NCBI RefSeq assembly: GCF_004121075.1
Contig: NZ_RHLN01000016.1
Location: 1-64,000, forward strand
Source of the DNA: Lutibacter sp. HS1-25
Lineage (GTDB): Bacteria > Bacteroidota > Bacteroidia > Flavobacteriales > Flavobacteriaceae
Reading direction: 5' to 3'
Length of the DNA stretch: 64,000 nt
The position numbers and the translations under genes were made by a program. Below are positions 1-6,982 of this stretch, in pieces (position 1 is the stretch's first letter; each line of letters opens with the position of its first letter). Below the pieces are notes generated by a model, which did not search any database, was not told the DNA's origin, and saw nothing but the letters and a program-made list of their open reading frames with translations.

Positions 1-2
1 GT

Positions 3-467
3 ATTTTAAAGTCAAAGCGAAAAAAGAAAAACGAGGACTTCAACAGAGATAAACTATATTACAACCAAGAGCAAGACCACTATATCTGTCCAATGGGTCA
101 AACTATGAAAAAAATAGGTGAGCGAAAGAGAAAGACCAAATCAGGTTATGCACAAACTACTAGTATATATAGCGCACAAAACTGTCAAGTTTGTCAATTG
201 CGAGGCGCTTGTTTTAAGGCAAAAGGAAATAGAATTGTAGAGCGGAATCACAAACTAGAGGCATACAAGGAAAAAGCAAGAAGGAATTTGCTTAGCGAAA
301 TAGGTGAAATAAAACGCAAACAGCGTACCGCTGATGTAGAACCTGTTTTTGCACACATAAAATCCAATCGAAATTTTAAACGATTTACCCATAAAGGAAT
401 AGAAAAAGCTGAGTTAGAGTTCGGATTACACGCATTAGCGCATAATATAAGAAAGAAATGTGCCTAA
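3..467 (+). mobile_element. Transposase C-terminal part (IS1182-like, DDE), cut by window edge
   Basis: The reading frame is open from base 3, so the first ATG at 93 is internal and the 5' part lies outside the window. The visible 154 residues look like the C-terminal third of an IS1182/IS5-type DDE transposase. They show a YICPMG segment, a cysteine cluster (CQVCQLRGAC), an arginine/lysine-rich helix, and the closing region with VEPVFAHIKSNRNFKRF and a GLHALAHNIRKKC end, which carries the conserved glutamate (VEPVF) typical of the DDE_Tnp_1_6 class. A perfect small dyad, TGGCAA-cttc-TTGCCA (472-487), follows the stop and could be the element's end or its terminator. Whether the full element is intact cannot be judged here. 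Confidence 0.8.
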
Positions 468-529
468 TAAATGGCAACTTCTTGCCAAAAATTAAAACCT
501 CCTAAAATTATCGGTAGAAATTAAAAATA

Positions 530-562
530 AAAAAAACCGCCCCAATTTAATTTTGAGACGGC
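530..562 (-). terminator. Intrinsic terminator of the AhpD-like gene
   Basis: On the minus strand a 7-bp stem (CCGTCTC paired with GGGGCGG, using G-U pairs) is followed by a run of T. It lies about 20 bases past the stop of the gene ending at 584. Confidence 0.7.
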
Positions 563-583
563 TTCTTTTAAAAATCAGCTTTT

Positions 584-1144
584 TTATTGGGTTAATACTG
601 TAAATTTTCCTGCTTCAACTTTAGGAAAATCAATTTCAGTTTCTGCAATATGGTTTACATAATTTGTTAATGTATTTGATACCACATTTAATACTATTTC
701 AAGAATATCTTCATCAGTATACCCCGCTAATTTAGCTGCTTCAATTTCTTCAGAAGTTATTTTTCCTCGATTTTTTGTGATAGATTGCGCAAGTTTTAAT
801 CCAACTTCAATTTTTACATCAGTAGCTATTCCTTGTCGGCTTTGTTCTGTTTGCTCATCACTTAAACCATTCATTTTTCCAATTGTAGTATGTGCCGATA
901 AGCAATAATTACAATTATTTTCTTCTGCTATCGCAAGTGCAAGTTGCTCTCTAAACTTATTGCTAAAGTTTCCGCTAGCAGTTAATTCGCCTAACTGTAG
1001 GTACGATTTTAAAGTAGCGGGTGAGTTTCCAAACACTTTTATTAAATTAGGAATAAAACCTAATTTTTTTTGAACTCCGTTAAATAATTCTTTTGATTCG
1101 CCTGTTGTTGTTTCAGGATTTAATGTTTCAATTCTAGTACTCAT
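584..1144 (-). CDS. Carboxymuconolactone decarboxylase / AhpD-like family protein
   Basis: A 186-residue cytoplasmic all-helical protein of the AhpD/CMD superfamily, whose members act as thiol peroxidases or reductase partners. The diagnostic redox motif is C78-N-Y-C81 followed by H85 (CNYCLSAH), matching the AhpD core CxxC-x3-H. The N-terminal half carries the family's FIPNLIKVFGNSP segment. The gene is the last of a minus-strand group: a 31-residue CPNCWG microprotein ends 19 bases upstream and thioredoxin lies just beyond. Function in organic-peroxide or disulfide reduction is inferred from the motif and from the thioredoxin neighbour; substrate is unknown. CMD proteins with CxxC are rarely true decarboxylases. 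Confidence 0.85.
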   Translation of the reverse strand: MSTRIETLNPETTTGESKELFNGVQKKLGFIPNLIKVFGNSPATLKSYLQLGELTASGNFSNKFREQLALAIAEENNCNYCLSAHTTIGKMNGLSDEQTEQSRQGIATDVKIEVGLKLAQSITKNRGKITSEEIEAAKLAGYTDEDILEIVLNVVSNTLTNYVNHIAETEIDFPKVEAGKFTVLTQ

Positions 1145-1163
1145 ATCTTTTTGTTTTTAAATG

Positions 1164-1259
1164 TTATTGTTTATTTTCGGTTATGTTTATTTGTTGGTTT
1201 TCTTCATATTCTTGAAAACCCCAGCAATTTGGACAATTTGTTTTTTGATTTGTTTTCAC
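1164..1259 (-). CDS. 31-residue CPNCWG microprotein
   Basis: A short frame with a GTG start at 1259 and a TAA stop ending at 1164; an in-frame stop lies three codons upstream, so no longer start is possible. The product begins MKTNQKTNCPNCWGFQEYEE and ends in a polar tail. The CPNCWG motif is a zinc-knuckle or redox CxxC. It sits 19 bases before the AhpD-like gene and downstream of a promoter-like -7 box at 1285-1292, so it is probably the first gene of a two-gene transcript. From memory, similar short CPNCWG proteins occur in other flavobacteria, but I could not check this. Function unknown; a small redox or metal-binding partner of the two neighbouring CxxC proteins is my inference. Confidence 0.6.
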   Translation of the reverse strand: MKTNQKTNCPNCWGFQEYEENQQINITENKQ

Positions 1260-1284
1260 GTTTTTTTAATTTTAAATTACACTA

Positions 1285-1338
1285 CAAAGTTGCGATTGTT
1301 AGCAATGTCAATACATAGACAAAAGTTCCTTATAGTTT
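1285..1338 (-). promoter_or_regulatory. Promoter and operator-like motif of the microprotein/AhpD unit
   Basis: On the minus strand, CAACTTTG at 1292-1285 differs by one base from the Bacteroidetes -7 box TAnnTTTG. The motif GACAAAAGTTC (plus-strand reading, from 1318) begins exactly 25 bases upstream of that box, and the same motif with the same spacing precedes the thioredoxin gene. Confidence 0.5.
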
Positions 1339-1343
1339 GATAA

Positions 1344-1673
1344 TTAGTTTTTTGAAGATTCAATTAATTTATTTAATTGATTTTTTAACTCATTTTCAGG
1401 AGCAGCTCCTGTTGATCTTCCTACAGTTTTACCTTCTGAAATGTAAATAAGCGTTGGAATACTTCTAACTTGAAAAGCAGCAGCCAAATCCTTATTGTTA
1501 TCTATATTTACTTTTTTTATAGCTACTTTATCAGCATATTCTTCAGCTAATTTCTGAATTGTTGGACTCAAGGTTTTACACGGTCCACACCAATCTGCGT
1601 AAAAATCTAGTAATACTAATTTGTTATCTGTTATTACTTTTTTGTATTGATTTTGATTTATTTGAATATCCAT
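1344..1673 (-). CDS. trxA: Thioredoxin
   Basis: A 109-residue protein of ordinary thioredoxin length with no signal peptide, so cytoplasmic. The active site is W28-C29-G-P-C32 and the cis-proline is in SIPTL (P73). It reduces protein disulfides using electrons from thioredoxin reductase, which is not encoded in this window. Its neighbours, a CPNCWG microprotein, an AhpD-like CxxC protein and an AraC-type regulator, suggest a stress-induced redox locus rather than the general housekeeping thioredoxin; that is inference. The start follows a promoter-like CATATTTG box at 1698-1705. Confidence 0.92.
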   Translation of the reverse strand: MDIQINQNQYKKVITDNKLVLLDFYADWCGPCKTLSPTIQKLAEEYADKVAIKKVNIDNNKDLAAAFQVRSIPTLIYISEGKTVGRSTGAAPENELKNQLNKLIESSKN

Positions 1674-1697
1674 AATTATTTGTTTTTAAATTCATTA

Positions 1698-1760
1698 CAA
1701 ATATGCGATAGATATAAAGGCTAAGAAATGGACAAAAGTTCTTACTAGTTGGACTTTTGT
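1698..1760 (-). promoter_or_regulatory. Thioredoxin promoter with operator-like motif
   Basis: A -7-like box (CATATTTG on the minus strand, 1705-1698) lies 24 bases before the thioredoxin ATG. GACAAAAGTTC starts at 1731, again exactly 25 bases from the box, and the half site ACAAAAGT is repeated inverted as ACTTTTGT at 1753-1760. This is a candidate site for the adjacent AraC-type regulator. Confidence 0.5.
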
Positions 1761-1785
1761 TTTTTAGGAAGTTTTTTTAGCTTAA

Positions 1786-2634
1786 TTAGCTATTAATATG
1801 GTCAGCCTTAAATTGTAGTGGTGATTTTTTAACCGCTTTTGTAAAAAACCGACTAAAATATGCCGGGTCCTCAAAACCTAAATTAAAAGCAATTTGTTTT
1901 ACAGATTCATTAGTGTAAATTAATTGACGTTTAGCATCAAGAATAATTCTGTTTTTTATAAAATCACTTGGTTTTTCGGCATTAATTTTTTGAAAATGTT
2001 TAGCTAAAGATTTAGGAGACAATCCTAATCTATTCGCATAATCGGTTACGGAATGTAGTTTTCTGAAATTTTGCGCTACCAAAAGGCTAAAATCTTTAAA
2101 TAGGGCAGATTCAATATCATCTTTAATTGGTTCAATCTCTTTTTTTATTCTTACTGAATGTATGATGAATTGTTTTAAATACGCTTGAAGCATATCATAT
2201 TGTGCAGTATCTTTATTGTTAAACTCTTCAATTAAACTCGTTAAAATAAATTCTAACTTTTGTTCGTCTGATTTGGAAGTTTTAACAAAAGGAGTTTCAT
2301 ATATATTGTTAAATAATACACCGTTACAAGCAATTTCTTTATCGTGCGTTTCAATGCAATAAAAATCTCTTTTAAAAGTAAGCTTATATGCTTCTTTTAT
2401 TTTTTCTGAATCAACAGAAAATAGCTGCCCAGGCGAAAGAAAAAATAAAACACTTCCATCAAATGAATAACTTTTAAAATCAATATTATAATTTCCTTTA
2501 CCTTCCTTAATCCAAAAAATACTATAGTTATCTACTTGCTCGTTTTTATTTACAACGCAAGCATTTTCAAATGAAATTTTGTTAAGTGAAAAAATGTTTT
2601 TAAATGAGTATGTTGAAGTATTTTGAATTGCCAT
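1786..2634 (-). CDS. AraC-family transcriptional regulator
   Basis: I place the start at the ATG at 2634 (MAIQNTSTYSF), giving 282 residues. A longer in-frame start at 2718 would place the terminator of the upstream gene inside the coding region. The N-terminal ~150 residues resemble the cupin-like AraC_binding sensor domain (WIKEGKGNYNIDF, LFFLSPGQLF). The last ~100 residues form the double helix-turn-helix of HTH_18: first HTH around YANRLGLSPKSLAKHF, second around VKQIAFNLGFEDPAYFSRFF, ending KKSPLQFK. It lies directly upstream of thioredoxin on the same strand, and the shared GACAAAAGTTC motif suggests that it controls the redox genes. Its ligand is unknown. Confidence 0.88.
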   Translation of the reverse strand: MAIQNTSTYSFKNIFSLNKISFENACVVNKNEQVDNYSIFWIKEGKGNYNIDFKSYSFDGSVLFFLSPGQLFSVDSEKIKEAYKLTFKRDFYCIETHDKEIACNGVLFNNIYETPFVKTSKSDEQKLEFILTSLIEEFNNKDTAQYDMLQAYLKQFIIHSVRIKKEIEPIKDDIESALFKDFSLLVAQNFRKLHSVTDYANRLGLSPKSLAKHFQKINAEKPSDFIKNRIILDAKRQLIYTNESVKQIAFNLGFEDPAYFSRFFTKAVKKSPLQFKADHINS

Positions 2635-2685
2635 TTTGTATAAAATTTTTATTTTTAGTCGAAAAATATTAGAAGTATTACAAAA

Positions 2686-2715
2686 AAAAGAACCCTGCAT
2701 TTGCAGGGTTCTTTT
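2686..2715 (-). terminator. Strong intrinsic terminator of the Spy-like gene
   Basis: Perfect inverted repeat with 14-base arms (AAAAGAACCCTGCA and its complement) around a 2-base gap, with T-rich sequence on the minus strand. It ends transcription of the gene at 2746-3216 and decides the AraC start at 2634. Confidence 0.88.
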
Positions 2716-2745
2716 CAAACTTAAATTAAACTAACTAAAACTAAT

Positions 2746-3216
2746 TTATACTTTGTTGTTTTTTTGTTTGCCACCTTTTACACCCTTTTGGTTATTTTTA
2801 GCCATATTTTTTTTACCAGACTTTCTTTGATGTTGCATCATTTTTTCCCATTTTTCATATTGATCTTTTGTCAATATATTTTTCATTGCTGTTTTATGTT
2901 CAATTTTTTTGTCTAAACGTTGTTTTTGCATTTCATATTTTTCATCGTCAGAAATGGTAACACCATCTTGTCTTTTTTGCTTCATAGAAGCCATTACACT
3001 TTGTTGTTCAGTAGCGCTATTTTTCATTAAATTGTAAACTTCGGTTTGCTGTTTTGTATTTAAATCCAATGCTAAAGTCATTTGCTTTGCTTTTAAAGTC
3101 GCTTTTTGTTCAGGAGTAAGATTCATTCCTTTTTGACCTTTTCCTTGACCTTGTTGTGCATTAACAGCTATTGATGTAAGTAATGCGATTACAAAAATTC
3201 CAATTATTTTTTTCAT
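2746..3216 (-). CDS. Spy/CpxP-like periplasmic protein
   Basis: A 156-residue basic protein with a clear signal peptide (MKKIIGIFVIALLTSIAVNA, cleavage before QQGQ). After it come two LTxxQ-type motifs, LTPEQKATLKAKQ and LTKDQYEKWEKM, in a long helical stretch; this is the pattern of Spy/CpxP envelope-stress chaperones and their Bacteroidetes relatives. The C-terminus is a lysine/glycine/asparagine-rich tail. Such proteins bind unfolded clients or metal ions in the periplasm; the client here is unknown. It is a single gene with a strong terminator. Three GTTAAC-like repeats in 10-bp phase lie upstream and could bind a response regulator. Confidence 0.75.
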   Translation of the reverse strand: MKKIIGIFVIALLTSIAVNAQQGQGKGQKGMNLTPEQKATLKAKQMTLALDLNTKQQTEVYNLMKNSATEQQSVMASMKQKRQDGVTISDDEKYEMQKQRLDKKIEHKTAMKNILTKDQYEKWEKMMQHQRKSGKKNMAKNNQKGVKGGKQKNNKV

Positions 3217-3280
3217 AATGTGTGTATTTAAAAATTTATATTATACCTCTTTGACTATCAGGTTTTACAAAGGTTTAAAG

Positions 3281-3310
3281 CGTTAACACACGTTAACATT
3301 CATTAACAAA
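3281..3310. promoter_or_regulatory. Three 10-bp-phased GTTAAC-like repeats
   Basis: CGTTAACACA, CGTTAACATT and CATTAACAAA follow each other with exact 10-bp period between the divergent Spy-like and ygiQ genes. Helically phased direct repeats are typical of OmpR-family response-regulator sites. No experimental support is available here. Confidence 0.45.
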
Positions 3311-3352
3311 GTGAAGTTTTTTATAAATTATATAGAATTGTTATAAATAGTG

Positions 3353-3360
3353 TATTTTTG
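3353..3360 (+). promoter_or_regulatory. -7 box TATTTTTG of ygiQ
   Basis: A perfect TAnnTTTG match ending 7 bases before the first ATG at 3368. It overlaps a possible in-frame GTG at 3350, which argues against that GTG being the start. Confidence 0.7.
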
Positions 3361-3367
3361 CACAATT

Positions 3368-5305
3368 ATGATGCATAAACTTTCAGATTGGTTACCTACT
3401 ACAAATAAAGAGGTAAAGCTTAGAGGTTGGGAAGAATTAGATGTAATTCTTTTTAGCGGAGATGCCTATGTAGACCATCCAGCTTTTGGACATGCTGTGG
3501 TTGGACGTATTTTAGAAAGTTACGGTTTAAGAGTCGCTATTGTGCCTCAGCCAAGTGTGAACGATAATTTACAGGATTTTACAAAACTTGGAACTCCAAA
3601 AATGTTTTTTGCAGTTACAGGTGGTTGTATGGATCCAATGGTAAGTAATTATACTGCCAGTAAAAGAAAAAGAGATACTGATGCATATACACCAAATGGT
3701 GATAAGGGTTTTAGACCAGATTATGCAACAACGGTTTATACCAATATTTTAAAAGAAAAATTTCCAGATGTTCCTGTTTTAATAGGTGGAATTGAAGCTT
3801 CATTAAGAAGGGTTACACATTATGATTATTGGAGTGATACTTTAAAACCAACCATTTTAAAAGATGCTAAAGCCGATTTATTGGTTTATGGAATGGGAGA
3901 GCAACCCTTAAGAGAAATTGTAAGTTTATTACAAAAAGGGGTGCCATTTTCAAGTTTAACCACTGTAAAACAAACAGGTTTTTTATTGAAAAAAGGTACT
4001 GAAATTCCGAAAAATAAAAATTGGAAAGATGTTGTTATCAATTCGCATGAGGTTTGTTTAAAAGATAAAAAATTATTTGCATCTAACTTCAAAGTAATTG
4101 AACAAGAGTCAAATAAATTGTTTGCAGATCGTATTTTACAAGATGTAGGAGATACCACTTTGGTTATTAATCCGCCTTATGAAACAATGACAGAAGCTGA
4201 GATTGACGCCTCTTTTGATTTGCCTTTTACACGTTTACCACATCCAAAATATAACAAGCGAGGACCAATTCCTGCGTTTGAAATGATTAAATTTTCTATA
4301 AACATTCACCGAGGTTGTTTTGGCGGTTGTAGTTTTTGTACCATTTCAGCACATCAAGGTAAATTTATAGCCAGTCGTAGTCAAGAATCTATTTTAAAAG
4401 AAGTAGATAAGGTGGCAAATATGGAAGATTTTAAAGGTTACTTATCTGATATTGGAGGACCATCGGCAAATATGTACAAAATGAAAGGTAAAGTACAGGA
4501 AATATGTGACAGATGTGTGTCGCCTTCGTGTATTTCTCCAGTTATTTGCCATAATTTAGACACTTCACACAAACCATTAACAGAGCTTTATAAAGCTGTT
4601 GATAGGCATCCTAAAATAAAAAAATCGTTTATTGGAAGTGGTATTCGCCATGATATGTTGGTGCCAGAATTTAATGTAAAAGCCGATCCAAAAGAATTGG
4701 ACGCTTATACTGAAGAAGTAATGACCAATCATGTGTCAGGTCGTTTAAAAGTAGCACCAGAGCATACTTCAGACAATGTTTTGAAGTTAATGCGTAAACC
4801 TTCTTTTAAATATTTTCACCAGTTTAAAGAACGTTTTGATAAAATAAACAATCGTAAAAAATTAAATCTTCAATTAATTCCGTATTTTATTTCAAATCAC
4901 CCAGCTTGTGAAGTTGAAGATATGGCCAATTTAGCAGCCGAAACCAAAGATATGGGCTTTCAGTTAGAGCAGGTACAAGGTTTTACACCAACACCAATGA
5001 CAGTTGCTACGGTAATTTATTATAGTGGTTACCATCCGTATACTTTAAAACCTACCAGAACGCCAAAAACTAAAAAGGAAAAAGATGATCAGCATCGTTT
5101 TTTCTTTTGGTACAAGAAAGAAAATCAACAGTGGATTAAAAATACTTTAACCAATGTTGGTAGAAGTGACTTGCTTCAAAAACTGCTTCCAACAAATAAT
5201 TCGTGGCGTAAAAACAAAGGAGAAAAACCTAAAGATACGTTTGACGAAACTGTTACATTTTCTTCAAGAAAAAAGAAAAAATTCAACAACAAGAAAAAAA
5301 GATAA
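3368..5305 (+). CDS. YgiQ family radical SAM protein
   Basis: A 645-residue protein counted from the ATG at 3368; a second ATG follows at once at 3371. The radical-SAM cluster motif is present as C317-x3-C321-x2-C324 in HRGCFGGCSFC. Other family hallmarks are the N-terminal LPTTNKEV and ILFSGDAYVDHPAFG segments, GGIEASLRR, RPSFKYF-type text near the end and a lysine-rich tail. The family is widespread (E. coli YgiQ), binds a 4Fe-4S cluster and S-adenosylmethionine, and its reaction remains unestablished to my knowledge. It stands alone on the plus strand after a -7 box; the MscS gene follows 73 bases later. Confidence 0.93.
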   Translation: MMHKLSDWLPTTNKEVKLRGWEELDVILFSGDAYVDHPAFGHAVVGRILESYGLRVAIVPQPSVNDNLQDFTKLGTPKMFFAVTGGCMDPMVSNYTASKRKRDTDAYTPNGDKGFRPDYATTVYTNILKEKFPDVPVLIGGIEASLRRVTHYDYWSDTLKPTILKDAKADLLVYGMGEQPLREIVSLLQKGVPFSSLTTVKQTGFLLKKGTEIPKNKNWKDVVINSHEVCLKDKKLFASNFKVIEQESNKLFADRILQDVGDTTLVINPPYETMTEAEIDASFDLPFTRLPHPKYNKRGPIPAFEMIKFSINIHRGCFGGCSFCTISAHQGKFIASRSQESILKEVDKVANMEDFKGYLSDIGGPSANMYKMKGKVQEICDRCVSPSCISPVICHNLDTSHKPLTELYKAVDRHPKIKKSFIGSGIRHDMLVPEFNVKADPKELDAYTEEVMTNHVSGRLKVAPEHTSDNVLKLMRKPSFKYFHQFKERFDKINNRKKLNLQLIPYFISNHPACEVEDMANLAAETKDMGFQLEQVQGFTPTPMTVATVIYYSGYHPYTLKPTRTPKTKKEKDDQHRFFFWYKKENQQWIKNTLTNVGRSDLLQKLLPTNNSWRKNKGEKPKDTFDETVTFSSRKKKKFNNKKKR

Positions 5306-5378
5306 TAATTTACGCCCTATTATTTATGGTGAAAAATTAAAATCTTAAATTTGATATTTCAAAATTCCAAAATAAAAA

Positions 5379-6980
5379 ATGAAGAAATTAATTCTATTTT
5401 TTATCTTATTTACAGCATCTTTAAATGCACAAGATAAAATTAAGGTAAATTTAAACAACCCAAATTCAACTGTTTTAACACATTGGTATTTTTTACAGCA
5501 AGATTCTTATGAACCAACAAAAGCAGCTGCTACAATTTATGGTTACGAGGGGGAAGAAGCCGTTGAAATTGCCTTAAAATTAAAGCAAATTTTTGAAGGT
5601 AAAGGGTTGAAAATTGATTTTAATAAAATTCCTGCAGATTCAGTTTATACAGATTCAACAAGAATTTTAGATAAACATAGATTTGTATTATTTCCTTTAC
5701 AATTGCCAACTATTTATGTTGAAAAAATAGGAAGTAATTGGTACTTTTCACCTGAAACAACCAATCAAATAAATGAAATTTGGGCAGACGTTTTTCCGTG
5801 GTATACAGAAAAATTATTGCAAATGATTCCTGATGTTGGTCATAAATCTGTTTTTAATATTGAAATTTGGAAGTACTTAGGATTTGCATTGTTGCTTATT
5901 TGTTGTGCTTTGTTATTTTATGTATTGCAAAGGCTGGTTTACTTTTTATTGCGTAAAGTTCAATATTGGATTGTACATTATAAAAACGATCTTTTAAATA
6001 TTGCCTTAAAAAAATTGGCAAGACCTGTTGTGTTTTTAATATTAATGGGATTTGTTAAAGTTGTACTTCCATCGTTGTTTTTACCTTTAGATGTAAACAA
6101 TATTTTGTTTTTAGCAATCAACATTATGCAAACCGTTTTTTGGATTTACGTTTTCCTAAAATTGGTAAAAGTTGTGATGAATATTTATTCAATTTATGCT
6201 GAATCTACCGAAAGTAAATTAGACGATCAATTAATTCCTGTTTTAAATAATTTTTTATCAGGTTTGGTTGTGTTTATTGGGTTTTTAAAACTGTTAACTA
6301 TTTTAGGCGTAGATCCTGTAACTGTTGTTGCGGGGGCTTCTATTGGAGGTTTGGCTGTTGCTTTGGCATCACAAGACACGGTTAAAAACTTGATAGGAAC
6401 CGTAATGATTTTTTTAGATAAACCTTTTCATATTGGAGATTGGATTGAAGCAGGTACTGTTATGGGAACTGTCGAAAAAGTTGGATTTCGTTCAACAAGA
6501 GTAAGAGCAGCTGATACTTCAATTTTTCAAATTCCAAACAGCGCTTTGGCTGAAATGGTGGTAAATAATAAAGGTTTAAGAGCTTACAGACGTTATACAA
6601 CAAATTTAGGCATACGTTACGATACGCCACCCGATTTAATTGAGGCTTTTGTAGTTGGTGTACGTAAAGTAATAGAATTAGATCCTGGTACAAGAGACGA
6701 TGCTTTTAATGTTGAGTTTATTGGATTTGGAGATTCTTCTTTATTAATTTTATTAAATGTGTATTTTCATAATTTAGATTGGAATACTGAGCAAGCTTCA
6801 AAACATAAATTACATATGGCTATTTTAAAATTAGCAGCTGTTATGGGTGTTGAATTTGCATTCCCTTCAACAACGGTTATGATTGAACAATTTCCTGAAA
6901 AGAAAAATGCAGCGGTGCAATACAATGTAGATGATAAAAGAATAAAACAAATAATTGACGATATAAATAAACCAAGTTAA
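5379..6980 (+). CDS. Mechanosensitive ion channel, MscS family
   Basis: A 533-residue membrane protein. Residues 1-17 look like a signal peptide (MKKLILFFILFTASLNA), followed by a ~140-residue periplasmic domain, then about four to five membrane segments (from FALLLICCALLFYVL onwards). The pore and beta domain come next: GASIGGLAVALASQDTVKNL is the glycine/alanine-rich pore helix, followed by DKPFHIGDWI and FRSTRVRAADTSIFQIPNS, both standard for MscS. It should release solutes on osmotic downshift. The next gene begins 2 bases after its stop, so the two are probably cotranscribed. Confidence 0.92.
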   Translation: MKKLILFFILFTASLNAQDKIKVNLNNPNSTVLTHWYFLQQDSYEPTKAAATIYGYEGEEAVEIALKLKQIFEGKGLKIDFNKIPADSVYTDSTRILDKHRFVLFPLQLPTIYVEKIGSNWYFSPETTNQINEIWADVFPWYTEKLLQMIPDVGHKSVFNIEIWKYLGFALLLICCALLFYVLQRLVYFLLRKVQYWIVHYKNDLLNIALKKLARPVVFLILMGFVKVVLPSLFLPLDVNNILFLAINIMQTVFWIYVFLKLVKVVMNIYSIYAESTESKLDDQLIPVLNNFLSGLVVFIGFLKLLTILGVDPVTVVAGASIGGLAVALASQDTVKNLIGTVMIFLDKPFHIGDWIEAGTVMGTVEKVGFRSTRVRAADTSIFQIPNSALAEMVVNNKGLRAYRRYTTNLGIRYDTPPDLIEAFVVGVRKVIELDPGTRDDAFNVEFIGFGDSSLLILLNVYFHNLDWNTEQASKHKLHMAILKLAAVMGVEFAFPSTTVMIEQFPEKKNAAVQYNVDDKRIKQIIDDINKPS

Positions 6981-6982
6981 TC

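Noticed and set aside
93-467. Complete small protein starting at the ATG at 93
   Set aside because: The frame is open to the left edge and the text before the ATG continues the transposase, so it is an internal methionine.
2635-2718. N-terminal extension of the AraC-type regulator
   Set aside because: It would span the perfect terminator hairpin of the upstream gene; the ATG at 2634 gives the usual N-terminus.
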